A stretch of 64,000 bases of DNA, taken from the NCBI GenBank assembly GCA_002419385.1, contig DIFZ01000052.1, forward strand, positions 124,001 through 188,000, in the 5' to 3' direction. The notes under the pieces are model-generated. The model worked only from the letters and a program-made list of their open reading frames with translations, searched no databases and had not been told where the DNA came from. Positions 33,751 to 41,550 of this stretch are shown here, piece by piece (position 1 is the first letter of the stretch; the number at the start of each line of letters is the position of its first letter). The DNA is from Geobacter sp. UBA5735. GTDB lineage: Bacteria; Desulfobacterota; Desulfuromonadia; Geobacterales; Geobacteraceae. Position numbers and translations under genes: made by a program.

Positions 33751-35739
33751 TCACTCGGTAATCTTCTTCCCTGACAGTCCGTCAAGCACCTCCATCAGCC
33801 GCCGTTTAGGCTTATGCTCCTTCCGCAGTTCGAGGAGCAGGCTCTGCCAGTCGGCAAGACGCTTGGTGGTTTGATAGACCTTGTACATGCTCCGCAGATA
33901 ACCGGCCGCCTCTTCGTAGGCCTTCGGCTTGACCTGGGCGATCAGCCCATCCACGATGAACTTCCAGATATCGAGGGCAGTTTGTGGATGGGTTTCCGCC
34001 ACGGCGACGGCAACGGTCTTGTCCGTCTCCCAACTCCAGCGCTTGGTCTTGCGCAGGTCCTGATAGAGAGCAACCACGTCGTCGAACCGCTTTTCCAGGA
34101 TGGCGATGTCGATAAGCATATCCAGATCGGGGAATCGTTGACCGTGACGCTCCTTCGCATCCCTGGGCCGCATCACCTCCGGCGCCGGCAACGGCCAGCC
34201 CTTGTTCTTCTTTGCTCCATGATCCGCATCTGGACGCTTGCCGGTCTCAAGATACCTGAGAACGCTTTCCCTGACCGGCAGCCAGACCTTGGCCTTCTCC
34301 GCGGATTTCTTCAGGTCGGTGTACGTCTTCCGGGAAGCGCTCTCAAAGAAATCCTGGGCACGGTAGGCCGCGGCCAGGTCATGTCTCTTCCCTTTTTCAG
34401 CCATTTCCCGCAGCCGTCCCTGCAAATCAGCCGCAATGCCGGGCGCATTGGCAATGGTGCACTCAAAGCCCCGGATGAGCCATTGGCGCGCTTTTTCCTT
34501 TTCCCCGGCCGCCAGCAAGGCGTCCGCCAATTTGCCATAACCCATGCAGACATCCGCTTCCTTTTCCAGCACCGGGATAATCCTGTCCGGACGGCCGCTC
34601 CGGGAATAGGCGTCCAGCAGCATGTTCATGAGCCCGCTCCGCCTGTACCTGTGAGAGAAGCCGGCTGATGTGGATTTGGGGAATGACTCCAATCGGGCCT
34701 CAAGAGAATCCGCCACCTGGCGCCAATGCTCCTTGGTGTATGCCTTATTCTCCAGAATCTCACCGCCAGATTCCAGCAGGAAATACTCATCCCCCAGCAT
34801 ATGGTCGATTACCCAGAGCAGCTGCTCCGGCGGCGTCAGGGAAGATTGCGGCACGGCCCTGAGCACCACCTCCATGCACTCTGCGATGGCCGTGGCGGTC
34901 TCGCCCTCGTCATCGGACTGTTCCACCTGCTCGCTCCCCCTGGTCCAGAGCTCCTCGCCCAGTTTGAGCACCGCATCGGCATGACCCTTGGAGAGGAGAG
35001 ACCGTAACCGGTCCCGCACCTGGGAATAATCGGGGATATTCCCCTCCCCCTTCCACGGGTTGTACCAGGCCGGCTCGGCGGTGAGCTTCCTGATCTCCCG
35101 CCGCAACGAGCTTACGATCTTATCGACCTGCCCCGTCGCGAGCTGTTCCTTTTCCAGTATCCCGCGCTCAATCTCCGGATAGCGGGCCGTCAGATCGACC
35201 AGCAAGGCCACCAGATTTTCCTTATCCATACCCTCGAGGATCTTCCGTACCTTGGCCTTTCCCTTCGTCTTACCTGATGCGGTTTTTTGAGTGTACTCAG
35301 GCTCCTCATCCTCGTCCGGCCACTCACCCTCGTCTTCATACTCACCCTCGTCTTCATACTCATCATCGTCTTCGTAGCCGTCATCGGAATCGTCGAACAG
35401 GGCCAGAAACAGATCGTCGTTCTCCTTGAGCAGGGGGATCTCCTTCTTCAGCTTCACCTGCTCCGCCGCCGCCAAGACCACCGCCACCGCATGCTTGCAC
35501 GGCCCCCAGTCATAGGGGCAGGTGCAGAAATACTCGATATCGCCGTCCGGATCCAGGCGGACCGAGGTGGCGTACACCTCGCTCCCCGACACCCACGCCG
35601 CCAGGGTACCGTCTTCCATGCGGGAAAGCCCGTCGACATTCCTGATGTAGGACTTGCCGCGACTGAAGATCTTTGAGCCCGCCCATTCCCGCAGGTCATC
35701 GTAGGTCAACGTCCGGAGCAAGACACTGATTTTTTCCAT
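33751..35739 (-). CDS. SWIM zinc-finger protein
   Basis: The 662-residue protein carries a SWIM motif near the N-terminus: FCTCPYDWGPCKH, with C72, C74, C81 and H83. A long, almost purely acidic stretch follows (Asp/Glu/Tyr-rich, about residues 110-150). The remainder is helical-repeat-like (HEAT/TPR-like, with SGRPDRIIPVLEKEADVC and RFDDVVALYQDLRKT). SWIM domains bind DNA or protein. ATG 35739 with GGAG seven bases upstream is preferred to an in-frame start at 35811. It is the first gene of a two-gene unit with the primase-helicase, and its upstream region abuts a deleted AbiEii gene. Confidence 0.8.
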   Translation of the reverse strand: MEKISVLLRTLTYDDLREWAGSKIFSRGKSYIRNVDGLSRMEDGTLAAWVSGSEVYATSVRLDPDGDIEYFCTCPYDWGPCKHAVAVVLAAAEQVKLKKEIPLLKENDDLFLALFDDSDDGYEDDDEYEDEGEYEDEGEWPDEDEEPEYTQKTASGKTKGKAKVRKILEGMDKENLVALLVDLTARYPEIERGILEKEQLATGQVDKIVSSLRREIRKLTAEPAWYNPWKGEGNIPDYSQVRDRLRSLLSKGHADAVLKLGEELWTRGSEQVEQSDDEGETATAIAECMEVVLRAVPQSSLTPPEQLLWVIDHMLGDEYFLLESGGEILENKAYTKEHWRQVADSLEARLESFPKSTSAGFSHRYRRSGLMNMLLDAYSRSGRPDRIIPVLEKEADVCMGYGKLADALLAAGEKEKARQWLIRGFECTIANAPGIAADLQGRLREMAEKGKRHDLAAAYRAQDFFESASRKTYTDLKKSAEKAKVWLPVRESVLRYLETGKRPDADHGAKKNKGWPLPAPEVMRPRDAKERHGQRFPDLDMLIDIAILEKRFDDVVALYQDLRKTKRWSWETDKTVAVAVAETHPQTALDIWKFIVDGLIAQVKPKAYEEAAGYLRSMYKVYQTTKRLADWQSLLLELRKEHKPKRRLMEVLDGLSGKKITE

Positions 35740-35779
35740 TCTTCGTCTCCATGTTGGGGATTGTTTACCACATAGCAGG

Positions 35780-35899
35780 TTATAAAAGTTTTTTACCAGG
35801 GGTAAAGACAAGCTGGAAATCCTCGCCCTGCTCCCTGGATCTGTTCAGGAGGCGCTGCCGCACGGAAGCAGAAATCTCAGACGGTTTCTTTCTGGTCAC
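35780..35899 (-). pseudogene. Truncated AbiEii-type toxin remnant
   Basis: The frame begins GTG ACC at 35899, overlapping the AbiEi stop by 4 bp exactly as intact abiEi-abiEii pairs do. It reads VTRKKPSEISASVRQRLLNR, then SREQGEDFQLVFT, which resembles the start of AbiEii nucleotidyltransferase toxins. It then ends after a few unrelated residues (PGKKLL). About 260 or more residues, including the catalytic core, are missing. The break lies near 35815, about 75 bp before the SWIM gene, pointing to a deletion or insertion junction. Confidence 0.7.
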
Positions 35900-36507
35900 G
35901 AAAGAGCCTCCATGTAGGGGCGAATGACGTTCGCCACCCTGCAGATTTTTGCATAGCGCCACAGATCGTCCATGGTGCAGCGGCGCTCACGCCGACATTC
36001 GCGCAGGGCCTCAAGAGCCACATCAAGCCCAATCTTGTTGCGGTATTTGAAGCAGTCGGCAACGGTCTTGGCCGGACAATAGACACTCACGTCCACGCCT
36101 TCGATCCGATGGCGCTCGATTCCCTCAGTGAGTGCCTCACCGGAAAAACGGACGAGATGAAGCGGCACCCCTTCTGTCTTTGGTAGCCGAGCCTTGCGGT
36201 CAATGGCCATCCAGATCTCAAAGGGTGCCTGGGTGGTGAAATTGTGAAACCGGAGCGCGGAGAGGAGACAGACCACCCCTTTCGGCACCCGCTTGCAAGC
36301 GTGCATCAGGCTGTGGTGCTGGGTTAGTTCGGCATCCGGAAGGGTGTAGATGCCGCGGGACCGGCGTTCCAGGACTCCCTTGTCGCAAAGACGGCGCAGA
36401 TACTCCCTGGGAATGCCGTATGCATCAAGATCTCGTGGGCGGATCATGCCCCCTTCCCTGACAAGGCTGATTATTTGTTCTATCGGTGAAGTTTTCATGG
36501 CTGTCAT
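35896..36507 (-). CDS. AbiEi-family antitoxin (orphan)
   Basis: The 203-residue protein has an N-terminal winged helix (GMIRPRDLDAYGIPREYLRR, RRSRGIYTLP) and the AbiEi C-terminal domain (VCLLSALRFHNFTTQAPFE, VYCPAKTVADCFKYRNKIG). In type IV AbiE systems this protein represses its own promoter and blocks the AbiEii toxin. Here only a stub of the toxin is left. An AT-rich inverted-repeat region at 36508-36545 (ATTATGTCGGCAGATAATAATAT) is a likely autoregulatory site. It may persist as an anti-addiction module or simply be decaying. Confidence 0.85.
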   Translation of the reverse strand: MTAMKTSPIEQIISLVREGGMIRPRDLDAYGIPREYLRRLCDKGVLERRSRGIYTLPDAELTQHHSLMHACKRVPKGVVCLLSALRFHNFTTQAPFEIWMAIDRKARLPKTEGVPLHLVRFSGEALTEGIERHRIEGVDVSVYCPAKTVADCFKYRNKIGLDVALEALRECRRERRCTMDDLWRYAKICRVANVIRPYMEALS

Positions 36508-36601
36508 ACTATTATGTCGGCAGATAATAATATATGCCTACACTATGTAACACAGATTGGTAACCAAGGCAACAAGTTGGCATGAGGTTCTTCTGCTTGA
36601 G

Positions 36602-37822
36602 TTACGTGAGAATCCGCAGCAGCTCCGCCTCCCACCTCTTCATGGAGGTCTCCTTCTCCTCGTCGTACTCGTACAGGTTGTAGGTAGCGTCGAGCTCCTT
36701 CGGCAGATGGTTGACGATCCGTTCCCTCCACTCTGTGGGGACCTTCAGCCGGGCAAGATGGGTGACGGCGGTTCTCCGGAGGTCATGGGGGGTGAAGGTG
36801 GCAACGGAGAACTTCTTTGCCTCAAAGCCGCGCCTGAGCGCATAGCCCATGGCCCCCTCCTGAATCGTCTTTTGCTTCTTCTTATGCGGACAGGGGAAGA
36901 TGAACCCGGTCGATTTGGTCTCGCCGGTATCGGGGTCCGGCGCCTCAAGAGGTCCAATGAGCGCAAGCGCTTGTTCCGTCAGGTAGACCCGGTGGGCCTT
37001 TCCGTTCTTGGCCTTTTCCCCGGGGATGGTCCACCATTGGTCGGTAATCTCGCTCGCATGCATGCCGATCACCTCTCCGGGCCGTTGTCCGGTCACCAGG
37101 GTCAGCCTGAGCGCCCGGCGGACCGCATCCGAGATGTCCGCCGCGTCGAGTTCCAGCCAGAAGACCCTGATCTCCTTTTCCGACAGCGAGCGGTCCTTCC
37201 TGTTTTTCGGCGCCGGCCGCTTGACGCCCAGGAAGGGGGTTGTTTCCAGCATCCCCTGGTCGATGGCCCAGTTGTACATCTTGCGGGCCGCTTCAAGAAC
37301 GTTTTGCGCCTGGCCCGGCCTGCCGCGGTCAACGATGGTCTGGAGCAATTTTGCGGCATCCAGCTTGGTGATCTCAGTTGCCGGCCGGGTTCCCCATGCA
37401 GTCAGCACATCCTTGGCGAGGGTCAACTCGTCCTTATGCCAGCTCTTCTTGTGGACCTTGGCGTACTTCTCGACATAGCGGTCGATCAGAGCGGCCACCG
37501 TCAGGTCCGTCTGTTGCTTTGCCTCTTTTTCCCTTACGGCGGCCCGCGCCGCTTCAGCCTCGACCTCAATGGGGTCGAGACCGTCCTTACGCAATTTGTA
37601 GGCGTTCCCGTATTTCTGTCGCGCCTCGGCCAGGGAGGTCTGCGGATAGGTGCCGAGATTCAAAAAGCGGAGCTTGTCCCGGAACCGGTATTTGAAGAAA
37701 AAGACCCTGCTGCCGCCGGCACGTACCCGGACACCGAATCCGTGACCTTCAATGATGTCCCTGTCCCGGCTTCCCTCGGGCTTCAAATTCCTGAGAAAGG
37801 TATCGGTAAACTTCTGTTTCAC
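36602..37822 (-). CDS. Tyrosine recombinase/integrase of the island
   Basis: The 406-residue integrase belongs to the phage-type group with an N-terminal DUF4102 arm-binding domain (FTDTFLRNLKPEGSRDRDI, FKYRFRDKLRFLNLGTYP). A SAM-like core-binding domain follows, then the catalytic domain with Arg in VTGQRPGEVIGM, HDLRRTAVTHL (H-x-x-R) and Tyr in LDATYNLYEY. The frame is open to 38062, but that extension translates the tRNA fragment in antisense. GTG 37822, preceded by GAGG, fits family length. It lies ~190 bp from attR and reads away from it, with arm-type repeats in its promoter region. Confidence 0.92.
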   Translation of the reverse strand: MKQKFTDTFLRNLKPEGSRDRDIIEGHGFGVRVRAGGSRVFFFKYRFRDKLRFLNLGTYPQTSLAEARQKYGNAYKLRKDGLDPIEVEAEAARAAVREKEAKQQTDLTVAALIDRYVEKYAKVHKKSWHKDELTLAKDVLTAWGTRPATEITKLDAAKLLQTIVDRGRPGQAQNVLEAARKMYNWAIDQGMLETTPFLGVKRPAPKNRKDRSLSEKEIRVFWLELDAADISDAVRRALRLTLVTGQRPGEVIGMHASEITDQWWTIPGEKAKNGKAHRVYLTEQALALIGPLEAPDPDTGETKSTGFIFPCPHKKKQKTIQEGAMGYALRRGFEAKKFSVATFTPHDLRRTAVTHLARLKVPTEWRERIVNHLPKELDATYNLYEYDEEKETSMKRWEAELLRILT

Positions 37823-37832
37823 AGCCTCAACC

Positions 37833-37904
37833 CCGTGATACTTTCCGTGATACTTTTTTTCTGGCTGGAAGGGAAAATCCGTGCGACAACCAGAAATATC
37901 ACGG
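37833..37904. promoter_or_regulatory. Possible integrase arm-type sites (right)
   Basis: CCGTGATACTTT (37833-37844), CCGTGATACTTTTTT (37845-37859) and inverted TATCACGG (37897-37904) sit just upstream of the integrase start and near attR. The same 15-mer occurs beside attL at 5803. Confidence 0.55.
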
Positions 37905-38010
37905 AACGCATAATAGGGTATTTTACCTTGAAAATAAATAATTTTTTTGGATAAAACCAATCGCTCAGAAACGGTGTGAGACAGCCTGAAAATCGGCTTT
38001 CCATGCGTTT

Positions 38011-38056
38011 GCAACGCATAGGTCGACGGTTCGATCCCGTTCATCTCCACCAATAA
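38011..38056 (+). other. attR: displaced 3' end of tRNA-Ala
   Basis: Identical over 46 bases to 5714-5759. It continues upstream as ATGCGTTT (38003-38010), giving an anticodon-loop sequence TTTGCAA in place of TTCGCAA. It is followed by a strong terminator, probably that of the original host tRNA gene. Confidence 0.9.
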
Positions 38057-38057
38057 T

Positions 38058-38099
38058 AACAAAGGGCTTACATGATACCATGTAAGCCCTTTGTTATTT
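38058..38099 (+). terminator. Original host terminator of tRNA-Ala
   Basis: AACAAAGGGCTTACATG pairs perfectly with CATGTAAGCCCTTTGTT (17 bp, 4-nt loop), followed by ATTT. It sits right after the displaced tRNA fragment. Confidence 0.85.
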
Positions 38100-38236
38100 G
38101 ACCGAAGGAGATGTTCATGAGATCAACATCGCCAGGAAGGATTGCCCGTTAGCTTAACCCGACCCCAGAGCCCAACCCATAAGTTGACATGTTGCGAACA
38201 CATTTCAAGCCCCTCTTCATTGCACGCCGAAAACAT

Positions 38237-38653
38237 TCAGTTCCAACCCATGGGCTGATAACCGCGGTCCTGAAGGCATTTGTTTACAAAGTTCTCAAAG
38301 ACAGGACTGTGTTGCGGTCTGCTGAATAGCCATTGCAGTAGTCCAGCGGTCGCTCCACTGGCCGCTCCGATCCCTGCTCCAGTACCCGCCGCGCCCACTA
38401 TCGCACCTCCTACGGCTCCTGATGCAGCGCCAATGGCAGCGCCTCCAGCGGTCGTGGTTGCCGCCTGTGTTGCGGTGCTGCTATTGGAATTGGCGCCAGC
38501 AGACTCTGCGAGCTCCATGCAGTTCGCTATATCACGTTCGGCAACCTCCGGCCCGACGCTTTTAAAATGTTCGTTGGGATAGAGAACTGGCCTGGTCGAT
38601 GAACAGCCCACCATTGCCAGGGAAATAACCAGGGTCAGAATAATCTTAAACAT
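38237..38653 (-). CDS. Glycine-zipper lipoprotein
   Basis: The 138-residue protein has a signal sequence ending in the lipobox LAMVGC, then an ordinary soluble segment. A Gly/Ala-rich zipper follows (GGAAIGAASGAVGGAIVGAA), typical of outer-membrane-associated glycine-zipper proteins, then a short Cys-containing tail (CLQDRGYQPMGWN). It is presumably anchored in the envelope. It lies alone, outside the island, about 180 bp from attR. Confidence 0.8.
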   Translation of the reverse strand: MFKIILTLVISLAMVGCSSTRPVLYPNEHFKSVGPEVAERDIANCMELAESAGANSNSSTATQAATTTAGGAAIGAASGAVGGAIVGAAGTGAGIGAASGATAGLLQWLFSRPQHSPVFENFVNKCLQDRGYQPMGWN

Positions 38654-38775
38654 GAGATTCTCCTTTTTGAATAATAAGATGAGAAACGGTCCGTCATGAC
38701 AGTTCCATATTTCAATTCAAGCGGGTTCCCAGCGAGGAAAAGTCTGGTTTTTACTCCCGGAGGGAGTTTTTGAAT

Positions 38776-39156
38776 TTAATGTAATGGGCAAGCTGCTGAC
38801 CTGCCGGGAGGGCTTGCCACGTTCAGGTCCGGTTCAGAATTAATACGCTCTTCAATTATGCGCTGACAATTGATATGGGCAAGACTTTCCTGCTGAAGAT
38901 CGCGCTTGACCGGATCGTCAAAGTAGACATGTCGCATGGCGCGCTCAATATCAACAGGATGGGTACTGCGCCCCGCTATCAGGTTTGAGTAGTAGCTGTT
39001 GATGAGCCGCAACAACTCGATAAGCGGTCGTTGGCTGACCGGGTGCAGCTGGCCGCCAGGCGCGGCAGACCGACCGACAACATCGCGGGCCATATCCGTA
39101 AGATCGTTGGCTCCTGCAGGGAGCAAGGGCTCCATATGGTGGATTTTGTGGAACAT
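38776..39156 (-). pseudogene. Fic-family N-terminal remnant
   Basis: The 126-residue frame contains SYYSNLIAGRSTHPVDIERA and RDLQQESLAHINCQRIIEER, the N-terminal inhibitory-helix region of Fic proteins (usually SYYSNLIEGxxTxPxDIERAL). It ends with unrelated residues and lacks the whole catalytic HxFx(D/E)GN(G/K)R region. The regulatory Glu of the usual IEG is Ala here. I read it as the truncated start of a Fic gene, possibly cut by an earlier event near the island boundary. Confidence 0.6.
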
Positions 39157-39607
39157 ATTGCCTATAGTAATGCTGCATTACTATTATATGTAACTAGCTG
39201 CCATAACTAGCATTCCGTGTCAAACAATATTATTGTATTTGAAAAACTCTGCCGTTTTTGCTGCCGATCATTCGTTGAAAATATTGAGGAACGAACTCCA
39301 TTCCCGCGCAAGACTTCAGATTGTTGCGATCAACAACAGGCCACCAGGTTTTATGTGGCAGGAGCAAGGAAGCGCCTTGCTCCCTGCGCGACAGAAATCG
39401 AAAGCATTCGTCATATAGCCTAATATATTGACGGGGATTGCTATATCTGATATTTACAACGACAACAGAATTAAGCAGATAAGCGGAATATCAAGGGGTT
39501 CGCAAAAGAATGTCATTAGAGCGATTTTTTGCAAACGGGCCTTTTTCGATGCATTCTTATGCTGCACTTCTCCAATGGAGCACAGTCGTACCGGTCAGGA
39601 GGGGACT
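39157..39607. other. AT-rich intergenic region, no gene seen
   Basis: Contains a hairpin GCAGGAGCAAGG...CCTTGCTCCCTGC near 39358-39390 without a T run, and AT-rich sequence. I looked for a GEMM (c-di-GMP) riboswitch core and did not find one. The promoter of the surface-protein gene probably lies here. Confidence 0.4.
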
Positions 39608-41521
39608 ATGAAGACAAGGTGTTCAAGGCTTGTTTCGGATAGAAGCGGCAAACTGCGAAGGGTTATCCCTATCCTGTTTTGCCTCATCCTTGCCTCGAAT
39701 GCCTGGGGAGCACTGTCAGGAACGATGTCTTCAAACACTGAGGGAGGGGATGCCTCGACCGCAAACGGTTTATACGGCATAGGCGCTATGACCGGCAGCC
39801 TCACGTGGACCGTCGATCAGCTCACATCCGGGGAGCATGCGGGCAAATGGCAGTATCGCTATGCCTTTGTCCCCTATACCGCTGACAAGAACCGTGGGAT
39901 CGGAAGCATCGCCGTTCAGTTCGGGAGCCTGCCGTCCGACTTAATTTCAACGTTTACCTATGACCACTACAATATCTATTACGCTCCGCCCCCCCCGGTA
40001 ACCTATCCTGATATGTCCGGCGGGCTGCTGGTATTTGACCGGACGCTCTCGAACCCGACGAATCTGAATGGCTACGACTCCTGGTTGATTCCCGGTTCTG
40101 CCGAGACCTCAAGGGTCAACGTGACGTCCACTTTCAGTGCGCTTCAATGGGTTTTAGACACAGATCAGCCAAGGGGTTCGTCTTTTACCCTCGACATCAT
40201 AACATCGCTCCCGCCGATGTGGGGCAACATGTATTTTGACGGCTACAATATCACTACCAACTACGGTTACGGGATGGTGCGCAACATTGCCTATGACAGC
40301 CCACCCCTGCCTTTTTCACTGACAGACCCGATCGTCAGCGGCAAGATCCCCGTTCCCGGCGACACGACACCTCCGGCCATTTCGGTGAGCGCCCCCTCCG
40401 TTGCCATCACAAATGACGGGCCGGTCAATTATACGGTAACCTACACAGACGCAACGTTCCAGTCGAGTTCGCTGTCCGCGGGAGATATAACCCTCAACAG
40501 TACCGGCACGGCAAACGCAAGCATCGCCGTTACCGGAAGCGGTGCAACCAGAACCGTAACTCTTTCCGGCATAACGGGTGACGGCACGCTGGGGATTTCG
40601 ATCGCATCGGGAACCGCAATCGATGCCCTGGGGAACCTCGCTCCCGCATCGAACCCCAGCGCCATTTTTGATGTAGACAACACGCCACCCACAGTGGCGA
40701 TTGGCTTCCCGTCACCTTCGGCGACAAGGTCCGGCCCGGTTACGTACACCGTCACTTACAACGATGCCCATTTCGACATAAGCACTCTCTCAGCATCCGA
40801 CGTCACCCTGAACACTTCAGGCACGGCCGGCACGGTGTCGGTAACGGGAAGCGGAAGCCTGCGAAGCGTGAACATCAACAGCATTACCGGAAGCGGAACC
40901 ATGGGAATATCGATAGGTGCCGGCACAGCCCGCGACACTGCCGGCAACCTGGCTCCATCGGCCGGACCGGCCGCCACCTTCATCGTGGACACCACTGCTC
41001 CGGGCACGACCGCCACTCCTTCAGGAGGCACCTACACCTCAGCCCAGAGCGTGACCCTGACCTGCACCGACAACCCGAACGGTTCGGGTTGCGACAGGAT
41101 TTTCTACACAACCGACGGGTCCAACCCGTCAACGGCATCGGCTGTCTACAGCAGTGCTGTCACAATCACGAACACAAGCACCCTCAGGTATTTCGCACAG
41201 GACCTCGCAGGAAACAATGAAGGTGTGAAGACCCAGAGCTACACCATCAACCTGTCCGTACCGCACAACACCTTGATCTTCGGGACATCGGCCTATTACG
41301 AAACGCTGCTGGCCGCCTACCGTGCTGCAGCGGACGGCAACACGATCCTGGCCCGGGATAGGGAATTCACGGAGGTACTGACTTTGGATCAGGCGAAGTC
41401 AGTCACCCTCAAAGGCGGATATGATGCCGGATATTCGGCCAGCACCGGGTTCACCACGCTGAAAGGCATTCTTACGGTAACAAGGGGTGCAGTGACCGTG
41501 GACAAAATAGTCACAAAGTAA
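39608..41521 (+). CDS. Secreted Ig-like/chitobiase-domain surface protein
   Basis: ATG 39608 follows AGGAGGGG. A signal peptide (LRRVIPILFCLILASNAWGA) leads into a ~230-residue N-terminal domain. Two Ig-like repeats follow that share the pattern TPP...GPVxYTVTYxDAxF...SGITG.GTxGISI.xGTA.D..GNLAP (about 40320-40680 and 40680-41000). A chitobiase-type C-terminal domain comes next (YTTDGSNPSTASAVYSSAVT), then a short end domain. The product is exported and likely cell-surface or extracellular; ligand unknown. No sorting signal is evident at the C-terminus. Confidence 0.8.
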   Translation: MKTRCSRLVSDRSGKLRRVIPILFCLILASNAWGALSGTMSSNTEGGDASTANGLYGIGAMTGSLTWTVDQLTSGEHAGKWQYRYAFVPYTADKNRGIGSIAVQFGSLPSDLISTFTYDHYNIYYAPPPPVTYPDMSGGLLVFDRTLSNPTNLNGYDSWLIPGSAETSRVNVTSTFSALQWVLDTDQPRGSSFTLDIITSLPPMWGNMYFDGYNITTNYGYGMVRNIAYDSPPLPFSLTDPIVSGKIPVPGDTTPPAISVSAPSVAITNDGPVNYTVTYTDATFQSSSLSAGDITLNSTGTANASIAVTGSGATRTVTLSGITGDGTLGISIASGTAIDALGNLAPASNPSAIFDVDNTPPTVAIGFPSPSATRSGPVTYTVTYNDAHFDISTLSASDVTLNTSGTAGTVSVTGSGSLRSVNINSITGSGTMGISIGAGTARDTAGNLAPSAGPAATFIVDTTAPGTTATPSGGTYTSAQSVTLTCTDNPNGSGCDRIFYTTDGSNPSTASAVYSSAVTITNTSTLRYFAQDLAGNNEGVKTQSYTINLSVPHNTLIFGTSAYYETLLAAYRAAADGNTILARDREFTEVLTLDQAKSVTLKGGYDAGYSASTGFTTLKGILTVTRGAVTVDKIVTK

Positions 41522-41550
41522 GGGCGTTTGGGGAAGGAACCGTTTATCGT

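Larger units (their letters stand above)
5714..38056. mobile_element. Integrated genomic (defence) island at tRNA-Ala
   Basis: The element is bounded by direct repeats of the tRNA-Ala 3' end and carries a tyrosine integrase next to the right end and a replisome-organizer-like gene at the left end. Cargo between them is almost entirely restriction, toxin-antitoxin, Fic, ubiquitin-like and helicase genes. No structural phage genes, relaxase or conjugation genes are visible, so it is better called an integrative island than a prophage or a self-transmissible ICE. Confidence 0.9.

Noticed and set aside
37823..38062. N-terminal extension of the integrase
   Set aside because: The extra residues translate the antisense of the tRNA fragment and AT-rich promoter DNA; family start fits GTG 37822.
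39157..39607. Possible c-di-GMP (GEMM) riboswitch before the surface protein
   Set aside because: The conserved GEMM core words are not present; only an unrelated hairpin is seen.
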